Of a DNA stretch of 7,210 nucleotides, positions 1 through 7,210 are shown one piece after another. The first letter of the stretch is position 1, and every line of letters starts with the position of its first letter. Under the pieces are notes generated by a model. The model worked only from the letters and a program-made list of their open reading frames with translations. It ran no database searches and was not told the DNA's origin. A program made the position numbers and the translations under genes. This stretch comes from an uncultured Clostridia bacterium (GTDB lineage: Bacteria; Bacillota_A; Clostridia; Peptostreptococcales; Anaerovoracaceae), in NCBI GenBank assembly GCA_946645735.1, contig CAMPCK010000044.1, positions 1-7,210 of the forward strand. The letters are read 5' to 3'.

Positions 1-1114
1 GATAGAATACGTCTCCGGGATAAGCCTCACGTCCGGGGGACCTGTCCAGAAGAAGCGAAAGTGTACGGTAAGCTACAGCGTGCTTTGAAAGATCATCGTA
101 GACGATGAGCACGTCCTTGCCCTGTCTCATGAAGTACTCTGCCATGGCGCAGCCTGAATAAGGCGCGATATACTGAAGGGGTGCGCTGTCGGAGGCAGAC
201 GCATCAACTATAATGGTATATTCCATGGAGCCGTGCTTCTTCAGGGTCTCGGCAAGCTGTACAACGGAGCTGGTCTTCTGACCGATGGCAACGTAAACAC
301 AGATGCAGTTCTTGCCCTTCTGGTTGATGATGGCATCTACTGCAATGGCGGTCTTACCGGTCTGGCGGTCTCCTATGATAAGTTCTCTCTGTCCTCTTCC
401 TATGGGGAACATGGCATCAATTGAAAGGATACCTGTCTCCAGAGGAGTGTCTACAGGCTGACGTTCGATGATTCCGGGAGCCGGGCTCTCTACGGGATAG
501 TAATCGTCTTCCCTGATGTCTCCCAGTCCGTCGATGGGAACTCCCAGAGGGTCTACTACTCTTCCCAGGAATCCGTTTCCTACGGGAACACCTGCAGTCT
601 TGGCAGTCCTGTGTACGGAGCTTCCTTCGGAAACTTCATCGTCTCCGTCGAAGAGGATACATCCTACTTCGTGCTCCCTTATATCCTGAACCATGCCTCT
701 GGCGCCTCCCTTGAATACAAGGATCTCGCCGTAGGTGGCATTGTCCAGTCCTTCAACGGTTGCGATACCGTCTCCTACAGTTGTAACGACTCCCACTTCC
801 TGAGCGAGAGCTTCAGGTGTCCATGCTTTGATGGTCTCTTTGATAAGAGGGATGATGTTTCCGTTCCTGGTGGGAACCTTAACAAGGGTATCCCTCAGCT
901 GCTGGAAACGTCCGCCGACTGACCAGTCATAGACTTCCTTGCCTACTTCAAGTCTGAATCCTCCGGGGAAAGCATCGGACTTTTCCCATCTGAATTCATA
1001 ACCCTCACCGTAGCGTGTCGTTATGAAATTCCTGAATCTTCTTTCCTGCTCTTCACTGGGAGCTTCAAGGGAATAGAGGACGGCAATCTTTTCTTTGATT
1101 TCATTATTGCTCAT
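1..1114 (-). CDS. atpA: ATP synthase delta C-terminal domain fused to alpha subunit (3' end outside window)
   Basis: Seen: 371 codons are open from an ATG at 1112-1114 to the window edge. Residues about 10-79 match the C-terminal domain of F1 delta (AtpH/OSCP): an EEQ-led helix, then [20 protein letters not shown] (residues 50-69) and QQLRDTL. Residues from about 80 are a standard alpha subunit: VGDGIA (113-118), [11 protein letters not shown] (181-191), ERQPVDTPL, Walker A GDRQTGKT (248-255), Walker B-like VLIVYDD (335-341) and [12 protein letters not shown]. In E. coli alpha the Walker A starts at residue 169, so this protein has about 79 extra N-terminal residues. No stop lies between the two parts, and the first Met within alpha is residue 141, inside the beta-barrel. 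The delta N-terminal domain (roughly 105 residues) is absent. A GAGAGGGG ribosome site (1123-1130) precedes the start, which overlaps the atpF end by 11 bases. Known: alpha forms the non-catalytic nucleotide sites of F1, and the delta C-terminal domain binds subunit b. Inference: a stalk-binding domain is tethered to alpha. The catalytic arginine region lies beyond the edge. Confidence 0.93.
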   Translation of the reverse strand, partial: MSNNEIKEKIAVLYSLEAPSEEQERRFRNFITTRYGEGYEFRWEKSDAFPGGFRLEVGKEVYDWSVGGRFQQLRDTLVKVPTRNGNIIPLIKETIKAWTPEALAQEVGVVTTVGDGIATVEGLDNATYGEILVFKGGARGMVQDIREHEVGCILFDGDDEVSEGSSVHRTAKTAGVPVGNGFLGRVVDPLGVPIDGLGDIREDDYYPVESPAPGIIERQPVDTPLETGILSIDAMFPIGRGQRELIIGDRQTGKTAIAVDAIINQKGKNCICVYVAIGQKTSSVVQLAETLKKHGSMEYTIIVDASASDSAPLQYIAPYSGCAMAEYFMRQGKDVLIVYDDLSKHAVAYRTLSLLLDRSPGREAYPGDVFY

Positions 1115-1616
1115 GCTTTGATCCCCTCTCTTCTGCCAGATCTACTGCATCCAGGAACTGATCGAAAGCTTCTCCTGCCGTTGCCTTGAGAGCAAGCTTC
1201 TCTGTGGCATCGGTTACCATCTCAGAAATCTCAGACTGAGCTTCTGAAAGGATTCTGTCCTTCTCGCGGACGGCCTCTTCCTTGGCTTCCCTGATGATCC
1301 TTTCGGCCTCATCCTGGGCAGCCTTGATCTGAACGCCCTTCTTGTCCTCGATCTCCTGGCGTGATTTAGCCTTCATCTGGGAAATCTCAGATTCAGCTTC
1401 AGACATTTTTGTCTCATACTGAGCCTTAGCCTCTTCAGATGCCTTCAGGTTATCCCTTGCCTCATCATCCATATCCCTGTAAGTCTGTTCACGCTTTGCC
1501 ATGAAGTTCTTTACAGGCTTGTAAAGCAGGAAATACAGGATAGCAAAAAGGATCAGGAAGTTCAGGAGATGCAGGAAGATCTGCGTGAAATTTATATTAA
1601 GCGGTAAATTGCTCAT
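1104..1616 (-). CDS. atpF: F-type ATP synthase subunit b
   Basis: This is the peripheral-stalk subunit (170 residues) that ties the membrane part Fo to the top of F1. Residues about 10-32 form one hydrophobic membrane helix ([19 protein letters not shown]), followed by the family-typical [11 protein letters not shown] (33-43). A long charged, Ala/Glu/Lys-rich helix (about 45-140) should make the b-b coiled coil. The tail [20 protein letters not shown] is the usual C-terminal helix that contacts delta. Length is normal, so b itself is not fused to delta, unlike the mycobacterial b-delta protein. AAGGAG (1624-1629) lies 7 bases before the ATG and partly inside the atpE stop region. The 3' end overlaps the next gene by 11 bases, which suggests translational coupling. 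Its binding partner, the delta C-terminal domain, is the N-terminus of that next gene. Confidence 0.96.
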   Translation of the reverse strand: MSNLPLNINFTQIFLHLLNFLILFAILYFLLYKPVKNFMAKREQTYRDMDDEARDNLKASEEAKAQYETKMSEAESEISQMKAKSRQEIEDKKGVQIKAAQDEAERIIREAKEEAVREKDRILSEAQSEISEMVTDATEKLALKATAGEAFDQFLDAVDLAEERGSKHEQ

Positions 1617-1629
1617 ATTCCTTCTCCTT

Positions 1630-2854
<1,225 letters not shown>

Positions 2855-2863
2855 AGAAATTAT

Positions 2864-2869
2864 CTCCTT
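2864..2869 (-). promoter_or_regulatory. Ribosome binding site that fixes the atpB start
   Basis: AAGGAG on the minus strand lies 9 bases before the atpB ATG. Its first two bases belong to the TAA stop of the upstream hydrolase gene (2868-2870), so the end of that gene and the start signal of atpB are interleaved. This rules against the upstream TTG start and suggests coupled translation. Confidence 0.85.
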
Positions 2870-3665
2870 ATATGGCAATGAACTCGGACCTTTTGTCCCT
2901 GTCCAGTACCTTTAATTCCAGATCGCGTCCCACAATGAAGCCTTCCTCTTCAAGGGCGTTCCTTACGGTGATCATAGCCTGTTCAGGTGTATTGTTTTCC
3001 TTGCTTAAATGTGCCAGGAACACCTTCGGCTTCCTGCCCTCCTTAAGGATGCTCTTCAGCGCATGGGCACAGGCTTCGTTGGAAAGATGTCCCAGATCCG
3101 AAAGGATCCTCAGCTTCAGAGAATAGGGATAGCTTCCATAAAGCAGGATATTCCTTTCATGGTTTGATTCAAGTGCCAGAATATCCGCATCCTTTATGTT
3201 GCTGTATATCTCATCTGAGATATATCCCGTATCCGTCACGACTGCAGCCTTAACACCATCTTTTGTGAAGGTGAAGGTCATGGGTTCATCCGTATCGTGA
3301 GACAGATTGAAGGGTCTGATCTGAATATCTTTTACCGCGAGTCCCTTTCCTGCGGAAACCTCTGTCAGTCTCTCATAGGGAAGAGGCGATAACTTCTTTA
3401 CTATAGCCTCCAGGGTTCCATGAGAAGCATAGAGGGGACATGCGGTATTCTTGAGAAGCGTCTTAAGCCCCTTGATATGGTCAATGTGATCATGGGTAAC
3501 GAATATGCCATCCAGGTCTTTCAGGCCTATACCCAGGGATTCGAGACCGGCCTTGATGGCCTTGTTGCTTATTCCTGCATCCAGAAGCAGGTTGGTGTTA
3601 TCACTTTTTATCAGATAGCAATTGCCTGAACTTCCGCTTGCAAGGGAACAAAAGCCTAATCTCAT
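2868..3665 (-). CDS. Metallo-beta-lactamase-fold hydrolase, WalJ/YycJ-like
   Basis: This 265-residue protein belongs to the metallo-beta-lactamase fold. It opens with SLASGSSGNCYLI (7-19) and LLLDAGIS (26-33), the hallmark start of the WalJ/YycJ branch. The metal-binding motif THDHIDHIKG (57-66) gives His58, His60, Asp62 and His63. Further likely ligands are His123 (LSHD), Asp145 (VVTDTG) and His219 (LAHLS); ESNHE (166-170) and LGHLS (191-195) are also typical of this branch. It has no signal peptide or membrane helix, so it should be cytoplasmic. Known: in Bacillus the WalJ gene sits with the walRK cell-wall regulators, and exonuclease activity has been reported for a YycJ homologue; the exact substrate here cannot be read from sequence. 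AGGAG (3671-3675) lies 5 bases before the ATG. It is the first gene after the promoter at 3700-3727, and atpB follows after 13 bases, so it probably heads the ATP synthase transcript. Confidence 0.9.
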   Translation of the reverse strand: MRLGFCSLASGSSGNCYLIKSDNTNLLLDAGISNKAIKAGLESLGIGLKDLDGIFVTHDHIDHIKGLKTLLKNTACPLYASHGTLEAIVKKLSPLPYERLTEVSAGKGLAVKDIQIRPFNLSHDTDEPMTFTFTKDGVKAAVVTDTGYISDEIYSNIKDADILALESNHERNILLYGSYPYSLKLRILSDLGHLSNEACAHALKSILKEGRKPKVFLAHLSKENNTPEQAMITVRNALEEEGFIVGRDLELKVLDRDKRSEFIAI

Positions 3666-3699
3666 ACTCTCTCCTAAAAAAACACTTCTACAAACCTAT

Positions 3700-3727
3700 A
3701 TTATATCATTTTTTCAGTAAAAGTCTA
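3700..3727 (-). promoter_or_regulatory. Sigma-A type promoter for the hydrolase-atp operon
   Basis: On the minus strand a perfect -10 box TATAAT (3700-3705) is preceded by TG one base upstream (an extended -10). A -35 box TAGACT (3722-3727, 4 of 6 to consensus) lies 16 bases further up. Transcription would start near 3693, leaving a leader of about 28 bases before the hydrolase ATG. No other promoter this good was seen before the atp genes. Confidence 0.75.
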
Positions 3728-3785
3728 CTTCTAGTCTGTTTTTTTACATTTCTTTGATGAATGTTAATAAACCGTATAATATATC

Positions 3786-3816
3786 CATAGACAAAGCGAG
3801 AGCATTATGCTCCCGC
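3786..3816 (-). terminator. Rho-independent terminator of the YhgE/Pip gene
   Basis: On the minus strand GCGGGAGC (3809-3816) pairs with GCTCTCGC (3796-3803), an 8-bp stem with one G-U pair around the 5-base loop ATAAT. TTTGTCTAT follows, so the U tract is short and interrupted. The TAA stop of the YhgE/Pip gene (3805-3807) lies in the loop. It would separate this gene from the promoter at 3700-3727. Confidence 0.65.
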
Positions 3817-6534
3817 CTTCATCTCATGTATTTTGTTTACAGCTTCCTTATTGATTCTTTCGATATCCTTTTTGAGAGCGTTATGGCTCAGAACAAGGGT
3901 AAGGACAAGGAATACAACAGTAAATCCTACAAGTACCAGAGCGCTGTGGCCGGCATTTGCTCCGGCGGTGCCGCTGATGGCTTCCTTGAAGAGCTGAGTT
4001 GAATATGTCATGGGCAGAACCTTGTTTATAGCCTGGAAGAAACCGTTCTGGGTCTCTATAGGGAAGGTTCCTGCGCAGGATGTGAGCTGCAGTATCAGAA
4101 GAAGCATAGCCACAAACTTGCCCACGTCTCCCAGGTTTATAAGGCAGAACTGCACTATGGTCATGAAGGTAAGAGATACCAGTATGCATGATCCAAACAG
4201 CATTGCCGGATTGTTTACTGCTATATGAAGAACATCCTTGATAACTACTGCAAGAAGCAGCGCCTGAGCTGCACTGATCAGAGCGAAGGCACCGGTTCTC
4301 AGAACTATCTTTGAGGAATCCTTGCTTAAAAGGCTGATCCTTCTCTCATAATCAAGGTAGATTCCGAAGTATATCATAAGGCAGCCTACCCAGAGTGACA
4401 GACCCATGAAGTATGGTGCGAAGGCTGAGCCGTAGTTTGCTACGGGCTGTACATATTCTGTTTCTGTCTTTACGGGTTCCTCACCGTATTCACTGAGGCC
4501 ATTCAGAGCCTTGAGCTGGTCGTTGGCATCATCAACTGCATCCTTGACACCGTTCTTTGCGGTGTCCATGCCATTGGCAAGTTCACCGGCTCCGGAATCA
4601 AGGGCAGATGCTCCTGCTTTAAGCTTGTCTGCTCCGTCCTTAAGCTCTGCTGTTCCGGAAGAGAGTTTCGATGCACCATTCTTAAGGTCAGTTGTTCCCT
4701 TCTTAAGCTGAGATGCTCCGGAATCAAGGGCAGATGCTCCCTTTTCAAGGGTCGGTGCCTGGGACTTGAGCTGGTCGACTCCATCCTTGAGCTGGCCTGC
4801 TCCGGAATCAAGGGCTACCGCTCCGGACTCGAGGGCCTGAGCTCCTGCTTTAGCTGTGCCTGTGCCCTTCTTAAGGTCCTTTGCTCCTGAAGATGCGGAA
4901 CTTACGCCTGCTGTATACTTGTTTACGCCGCTCTCAAGGTCAGATGCGCCTGACTGGAGGGCACCTGCACCTGAATTCAATTTCTCGTTATTTGATTCAA
5001 GTGTGTTAAGTCCGCTTGAAAGATTGCTGACGCCGTCTGTGAGCTTGCTGCTTGAGGAGTTCACGGCGCTCAGTCCACTACTAAGCTCTTTAGCACCGCT
5101 TACGAGAGAATCCATGGATGTATCAAGGCTGCTTAGTCCTTTGCTGAGACTGCCAAGGCCGGAACTGATCTTTCCTGCTACGTCTGCAATTCCTGAAGCT
5201 GCTCCAGATGCCTCTGAAATGCCTCCTTCAAGTCCTTCAAGATTGCCGATCACGCCTGATAAATCAACATCTTCATTACTATCATTGATGGATTTAAGCT
5301 GAGATATTATATCTCCGCAGCTGCCTTTAAGGCCACTAAGGCTTCCGTTCAGACCGTCTGCTGCACCCTTGAGCTTGCCGGCGGAATCTTCTGCTGCGCT
5401 TACCTGTCCGGCCATCTGGGAAACTCCGCCTCCTGCCTTGACAATTCCGTTATAGAGGCTTTCTGCTCCTGAGGATGCCTGGGATACACCCTGAGTATAT
5501 GTACTGATTCCGTTCTGGAGTTCTTTTGCTCCGGAACCTGCCTGTTCAACACCTGCGGTATAGCCTTTGATTCCATCTGCAAGATCACTTGCTCCGTTTT
5601 TAAGGCTTTCTGCTCCGCCTTTTAAGGCATCGTTGTTTCCTTCAAGGGCGCTTAATCCCTGAGAGAGCTGTCCTGCGCCCTGATCCAGGGCATTCATGCC
5701 GGCGCTAAGCTGAGGCGCCTGGTTTTTAAGCTGGGATGTACCGTTCTTTAACTGTGAAGCTCCGTCAGAGAGCTGGTTTGCTCCGCTTACAAGAGCGGGC
5801 ACTCTCTGATTGAGCTGGGCTGTTCCGTTCTTAAGGGCAGTCATGCCTGAATCAAGTTTTCCAGCTCCGTCGGCCAGGGCCTTACCTCCGTTATTTAAGG
5901 TAACTGCACCTGATGCCAGGGTATCTGTTCCTGTGCTTAACTGTGATGTTCCGTCCTTAAGCTGAGCTGCTCCGTCGGACAGCTTATCAAGGCCGTCCTC
6001 CAGGTCTCCCATCTGATCGGGAACGCCGTTAAGTTTCTCTGACAGGGTTTCTATTATTTCACCATCGATTTTGGAATTTACCTTCTCCTTAATGGTCGGC
6101 ATGGCGTTTTCAAGTATCTGTGCCGCCAGATAATTCTTTTTCTGGTTTGCTGAGTATGTTATGGTGCTGTGTATCTTTTCTCCGTCCCCTGAAATGGTGG
6201 CGACGTTTCCTGAGAAGTCCTCAGGAATGGTTATGGATGCGTAGTACTTGTCACCGAGAACGCCTTCTTCAGCATCCTCCTTATCCGTGAATACGAAGCC
6301 TACGGTTCCGTCCTCTTTAAGTTCATCGCAGATCTCATCTCCCAGGTTCCTGGTTTCGCCGTTTATCTCTGCTCCCTTATCCAGGTTAACCACTGCAACG
6401 GGAACGTCTTCCAGTCTTGCATAGGGATCCCAGAAGGCTCCCAGGTAGAAATAGGAATACATAAGGGGAATGATGATTACTCCGATTATGATAGCCGCTT
6501 TTATTATGGGGGATACTTTCTTCTTTTCTGTCAT
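3805..6534 (-). CDS. YhgE/Pip-family membrane protein with LxxG heptad repeats
   Basis: This 909-residue protein has the layout of the YhgE/Pip family (Bacillus YhgE, Lactococcus phage infection protein Pip). One membrane helix lies at 11-31. It is followed by the family's N-terminal domain with VPVAVVNLDKGAEINGE (44-60) and YYASITIPEDFSGNVA (97-112). Seven-residue repeats of the form xxLxxGA fill about 183-363 and 455-663, with a looser Ser/Gly-rich stretch between. After NYGSAFAPYFMGLSLWVG come about five membrane helices (roughly 704-725, 744-766, 775-799, 803-822, 863-884), resembling ABC-2 type permease domains. A short charged tail ends the protein. The repeat region should lie outside the membrane as a long stalk or coiled structure. 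Known: Pip is needed for infection by some lactococcal phages, and T7 secretion protein EsaA is a distant relative; the cellular role of YhgE is unclear. AAGGAG (6545-6550) lies 10 bases before the ATG. The divergent TetR gene is its likely regulator. Confidence 0.92.
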   Translation of the reverse strand: MTEKKKVSPIIKAAIIIGVIIIPLMYSYFYLGAFWDPYARLEDVPVAVVNLDKGAEINGETRNLGDEICDELKEDGTVGFVFTDKEDAEEGVLGDKYYASITIPEDFSGNVATISGDGEKIHSTITYSANQKKNYLAAQILENAMPTIKEKVNSKIDGEIIETLSEKLNGVPDQMGDLEDGLDKLSDGAAQLKDGTSQLSTGTDTLASGAVTLNNGGKALADGAGKLDSGMTALKNGTAQLNQRVPALVSGANQLSDGASQLKNGTSQLKNQAPQLSAGMNALDQGAGQLSQGLSALEGNNDALKGGAESLKNGASDLADGIKGYTAGVEQAGSGAKELQNGISTYTQGVSQASSGAESLYNGIVKAGGGVSQMAGQVSAAEDSAGKLKGAADGLNGSLSGLKGSCGDIISQLKSINDSNEDVDLSGVIGNLEGLEGGISEASGAASGIADVAGKISSGLGSLSKGLSSLDTSMDSLVSGAKELSSGLSAVNSSSSKLTDGVSNLSSGLNTLESNNEKLNSGAGALQSGASDLESGVNKYTAGVSSASSGAKDLKKGTGTAKAGAQALESGAVALDSGAGQLKDGVDQLKSQAPTLEKGASALDSGASQLKKGTTDLKNGASKLSSGTAELKDGADKLKAGASALDSGAGELANGMDTAKNGVKDAVDDANDQLKALNGLSEYGEEPVKTETEYVQPVANYGSAFAPYFMGLSLWVGCLMIYFGIYLDYERRISLLSKDSSKIVLRTGAFALISAAQALLLAVVIKDVLHIAVNNPAMLFGSCILVSLTFMTIVQFCLINLGDVGKFVAMLLLILQLTSCAGTFPIETQNGFFQAINKVLPMTYSTQLFKEAISGTAGANAGHSALVLVGFTVVFLVLTLVLSHNALKKDIERINKEAVNKIHEMKAGA
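4546..5172 (-). repeat. LxxG heptad-repeat block 2 in the YhgE/Pip gene
   Basis: Residues 455-663 repeat a 7-residue unit with Leu and Gly at fixed places (for example GASALDSGASQLKKG). At the DNA level CTCCGGAATCAAGGGC occurs three times, at 4590-4605, 4716-4731 and 4800-4815. The first two copies are identical over 25 bases (4590-4614 and 4716-4740). Spacings of 126 and 84 bases equal six and four 21-base units, so the copies stay in register. This could support repeat gain or loss. Confidence 0.88.
5446..5988 (-). repeat. LxxG heptad-repeat block 1 in the YhgE/Pip gene
   Basis: Residues 183-363 carry the same 7-residue unit, for example KLSDGAAQLKDGTSQLSTG. Near its end a 22-residue module occurs twice in tandem (320-341 and 342-363), each with a Tyr-Thr pair (GYTAGV, TYTQGV) followed by a SGA step. 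A similar module returns in block 2 (536-556, KYTAGVSSASSGAKDL). Confidence 0.85.
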
Positions 6535-6561
6535 TTGATGTCATCTCCTTCTATTTTCACA

Positions 6562-6594
6562 GCATGCCGGGCCCCGTTCCCCGGGCCATGCCGG
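6562..6594. repeat. GC-rich repeat patch in the leader of the YhgE/Pip gene
   Basis: This 33-base, almost purely G+C patch lies in an otherwise AT-rich spacer, 12 bases upstream of the YhgE/Pip ribosome site. It holds CATGCCGG twice in direct orientation (6563-6570 and 6587-6594), and GGCCC (6570-6574) pairs with GGGCC (6583-6587) around 8 bases. It also has the short palindromes GGGCCC and CCCGGG. It could be a leader hairpin or a protein site; nothing in the sequence decides which. Confidence 0.5.
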
Positions 6595-6656
6595 TTATTC
6601 TTCCAATCATACAACTTTCTATTTTAGTCCCCTTTATTTAAAAATCATTAGTCAAC

Positions 6657-6684
6657 ATTAGACATCTGTTCAGTTTTTAGACAA
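6657..6684 (-). promoter_or_regulatory. Candidate promoter of the YhgE/Pip gene
   Basis: On the minus strand TTGTCT (6679-6684, 4 of 6 to the -35 consensus) lies 16 bases from TCTAAT (6657-6662, 5 of 6 to the -10 consensus). This is the best pair found in the spacer for this strand. It would give a leader of about 115 bases containing the GC-rich patch. A TTGACT at 6650-6655 has no -10 at the right distance. Confidence 0.45.
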
Positions 6685-6689
6685 CAGAT
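6664..6689. promoter_or_regulatory. Inverted repeat, candidate TetR operator
   Basis: ATCTGTT (6664-6670) and AACAGAT (6683-6689) form perfect 7-bp arms around 12 bases. The element overlaps the -35 box and fills the spacer of the candidate YhgE/Pip promoter. TTAGACA also occurs twice in direct orientation here (6658-6664 and 6677-6683). The place fits repression by the neighbouring TetR protein, but binding is inference. The same arms would form only a weak hairpin in RNA, with no U tract. Confidence 0.45.
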
Positions 6690-6732
6690 ATAAATTGATA
6701 AAAACCTTTTGTTTGTTTTTTCTTTTATCATT

Positions 6733-6777
6733 TTGTACGTTTTGACTATTTTTTGTATAATGAGTCTATGTTATAAT
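6733..6777 (+). promoter_or_regulatory. Candidate promoter(s) of the TetR gene
   Basis: Two perfect TATAAT boxes lie before the TetR start. The first (6756-6761) has TTGTAC (6733-6738, 3 of 6 to consensus) 17 bases upstream. The second (6772-6777) has an extended -10 (TG at 6769-6770) but no recognisable -35. Either would give a short leader; which is used cannot be told from sequence. Confidence 0.5.
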
Positions 6778-6801
6778 TAGTATGCTAGGGGGTGAAAAAG
6801 A

Positions 6802-7210
6802 ATGTCCAAATACACCAAACAGGCTCTGGGCGAGTCTCTCAAGAAGCTCCTCCAGAAAAAACCCCTCAATAAAATAACCGTTACTGAGATCGTTAACGAC
6901 TGCGGCCTTAACCGCATGACCTTCTACTATCATTTCAAGGATATCTATGATCTTCTGGAGTGGGTCTGCGTGGAGGACGCCGAGAAAGCTCTTGAAGGCA
7001 GAAGCTCCTATTCCAACTGGCAGGAAGGCCTCCTGAACGTCTTTGAACTCATTCTTGAGAACAAGGCTTTTGTCATGCATGCCTATCATTCCATGTCAAG
7101 AGACTATCTTGAGATGTATATGTACCGTCTGACGGATGCCCTCTTCATCGGCGTGATTGATGAGCTGGACAAGGAAAAAAAGCTGGACCTCAAGGACAAG
7201 GAGTTCATCG
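6802..7210 (+). CDS. TetR-family transcriptional regulator (3' end outside window)
   Basis: The 136 visible residues begin with a TetR-type DNA-binding domain. The N-terminal helix is SKYTKQALGESLKKLLQKKP (2-21), and the helix-turn-helix spans about 25-46, with KITVTEIVNDCGLNRMTFYYHF ending in the recognition helix. Then comes DIYDLLEW, which joins to the ligand/dimer domain. The pattern resembles the DhaS-like branch of TetR proteins, which often has about 180-190 residues, so about a quarter is probably missing. AGGGGGTGA (6787-6795) is 8 of 9 to the ideal ribosome site and lies 6 bases before the ATG. The gene is divergent from the YhgE/Pip gene across 267 bases. Bacillus subtilis likewise has a TetR-type gene (yhgD) beside yhgE. 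Control of that neighbour and of itself is inference; the ligand is unknown. Confidence 0.92.
   Translation, partial: MSKYTKQALGESLKKLLQKKPLNKITVTEIVNDCGLNRMTFYYHFKDIYDLLEWVCVEDAEKALEGRSSYSNWQEGLLNVFELILENKAFVMHAYHSMSRDYLEMYMYRLTDALFIGVIDELDKEKKLDLKDKEFI

Noticed and set aside
233..922. Open plus-strand frames opposite the delta/alpha gene
   Set aside because: They lie antisense to clearly conserved ATP synthase sequence, have no family resemblance and no good ribosome sites; they are shadows of codon bias.
1104..1616. A mycobacterial-style b-delta fusion
   Set aside because: The b subunit has normal length and its own TAA stop at 1104-1106; the delta part is in the next frame, joined to alpha.
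2876..2878. TTG as an upstream start of atpB, adding eight residues
   Set aside because: The AAGGAG at 2864-2869 would lie inside the coding sequence, while it is ideally spaced for the ATG at 2852-2854.
3739..3745. Run of seven T on the plus strand as a terminator
   Set aside because: No stable stem precedes it and no plus-strand gene ends nearby.
4590..4815. Regularly spaced DNA repeats that could suggest a CRISPR array
   Set aside because: Spacings are multiples of 21 bases, the repeats encode in-frame LxxG heptads, and there are no unique spacers or cas genes.
4503..5588. Frames on both strands within the YhgE/Pip repeat region, up to 148 residues
   Set aside because: Their Ser/Pro/Leu-rich repeated sequence is the out-of-frame reading of the heptad repeats; no start signals or known domains.
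6742..6761. TTGACT plus TATAAT as the TetR promoter
   Set aside because: The gap is only 8 bases, too short for sigma-A recognition; from TTGACT to the second TATAAT the gap is 24, too long.

Overview
The window reads as a low-to-mid GC Firmicutes chromosome, most likely class Clostridia and perhaps Lachnospiraceae. The reasons are strong AAGGAG/GGAGG ribosome binding sites, sigma-A type promoters, a WalJ/YycJ-type metallo-hydrolase, and a TetR gene next to a YhgE/Pip gene. The genus is inference; no rRNA or other marker gene is present.

Layout. Positions 1-3727 hold one minus-strand transcription unit. A promoter at about 3700-3727 is followed by a metallo-beta-lactamase-fold hydrolase (2868-3665). 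Then come F-type ATP synthase genes in the usual order: atpB (a), atpE (c), atpF (b) and a delta/alpha reading frame that runs off the left edge. The genes are tightly packed, with gaps of 13-22 bases or an 11-base overlap, and each has its own Shine-Dalgarno. Positions 3786-6534 hold a large minus-strand gene for a YhgE/Pip membrane protein, closed by a hairpin terminator. Positions 6535-6801 are a divergent AT-rich control region with a 7-bp-arm inverted repeat and a GC-rich patch. From 6802 a TetR-family regulator is read on the plus strand and runs off the right edge.

The main surprise is in the ATP synthase. Between atpF and atpA, where atpH (delta) normally lies, there is no complete atpH. 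One open frame instead encodes the delta C-terminal domain (about residues 10-79) joined without a stop to a normal alpha subunit (from about residue 80). The delta N-terminal domain is missing, and the alpha part has no plausible start of its own. Subunit c carries a cleavable-looking signal peptide. Its ion site has Glu-Thr and Tyr but Met where sodium-type rings have Gln. Subunit a keeps its essential Arg, but the usual Asn and Glu near it are Ala. Together these suggest a divergent F-ATPase with an altered peripheral stalk.

The right half looks like a self-contained regulator-target pair: a TetR protein probably controlling a 909-residue envelope protein made largely of seven-residue LxxG repeats. 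Its repeat modules appear duplicated and in a changed order.
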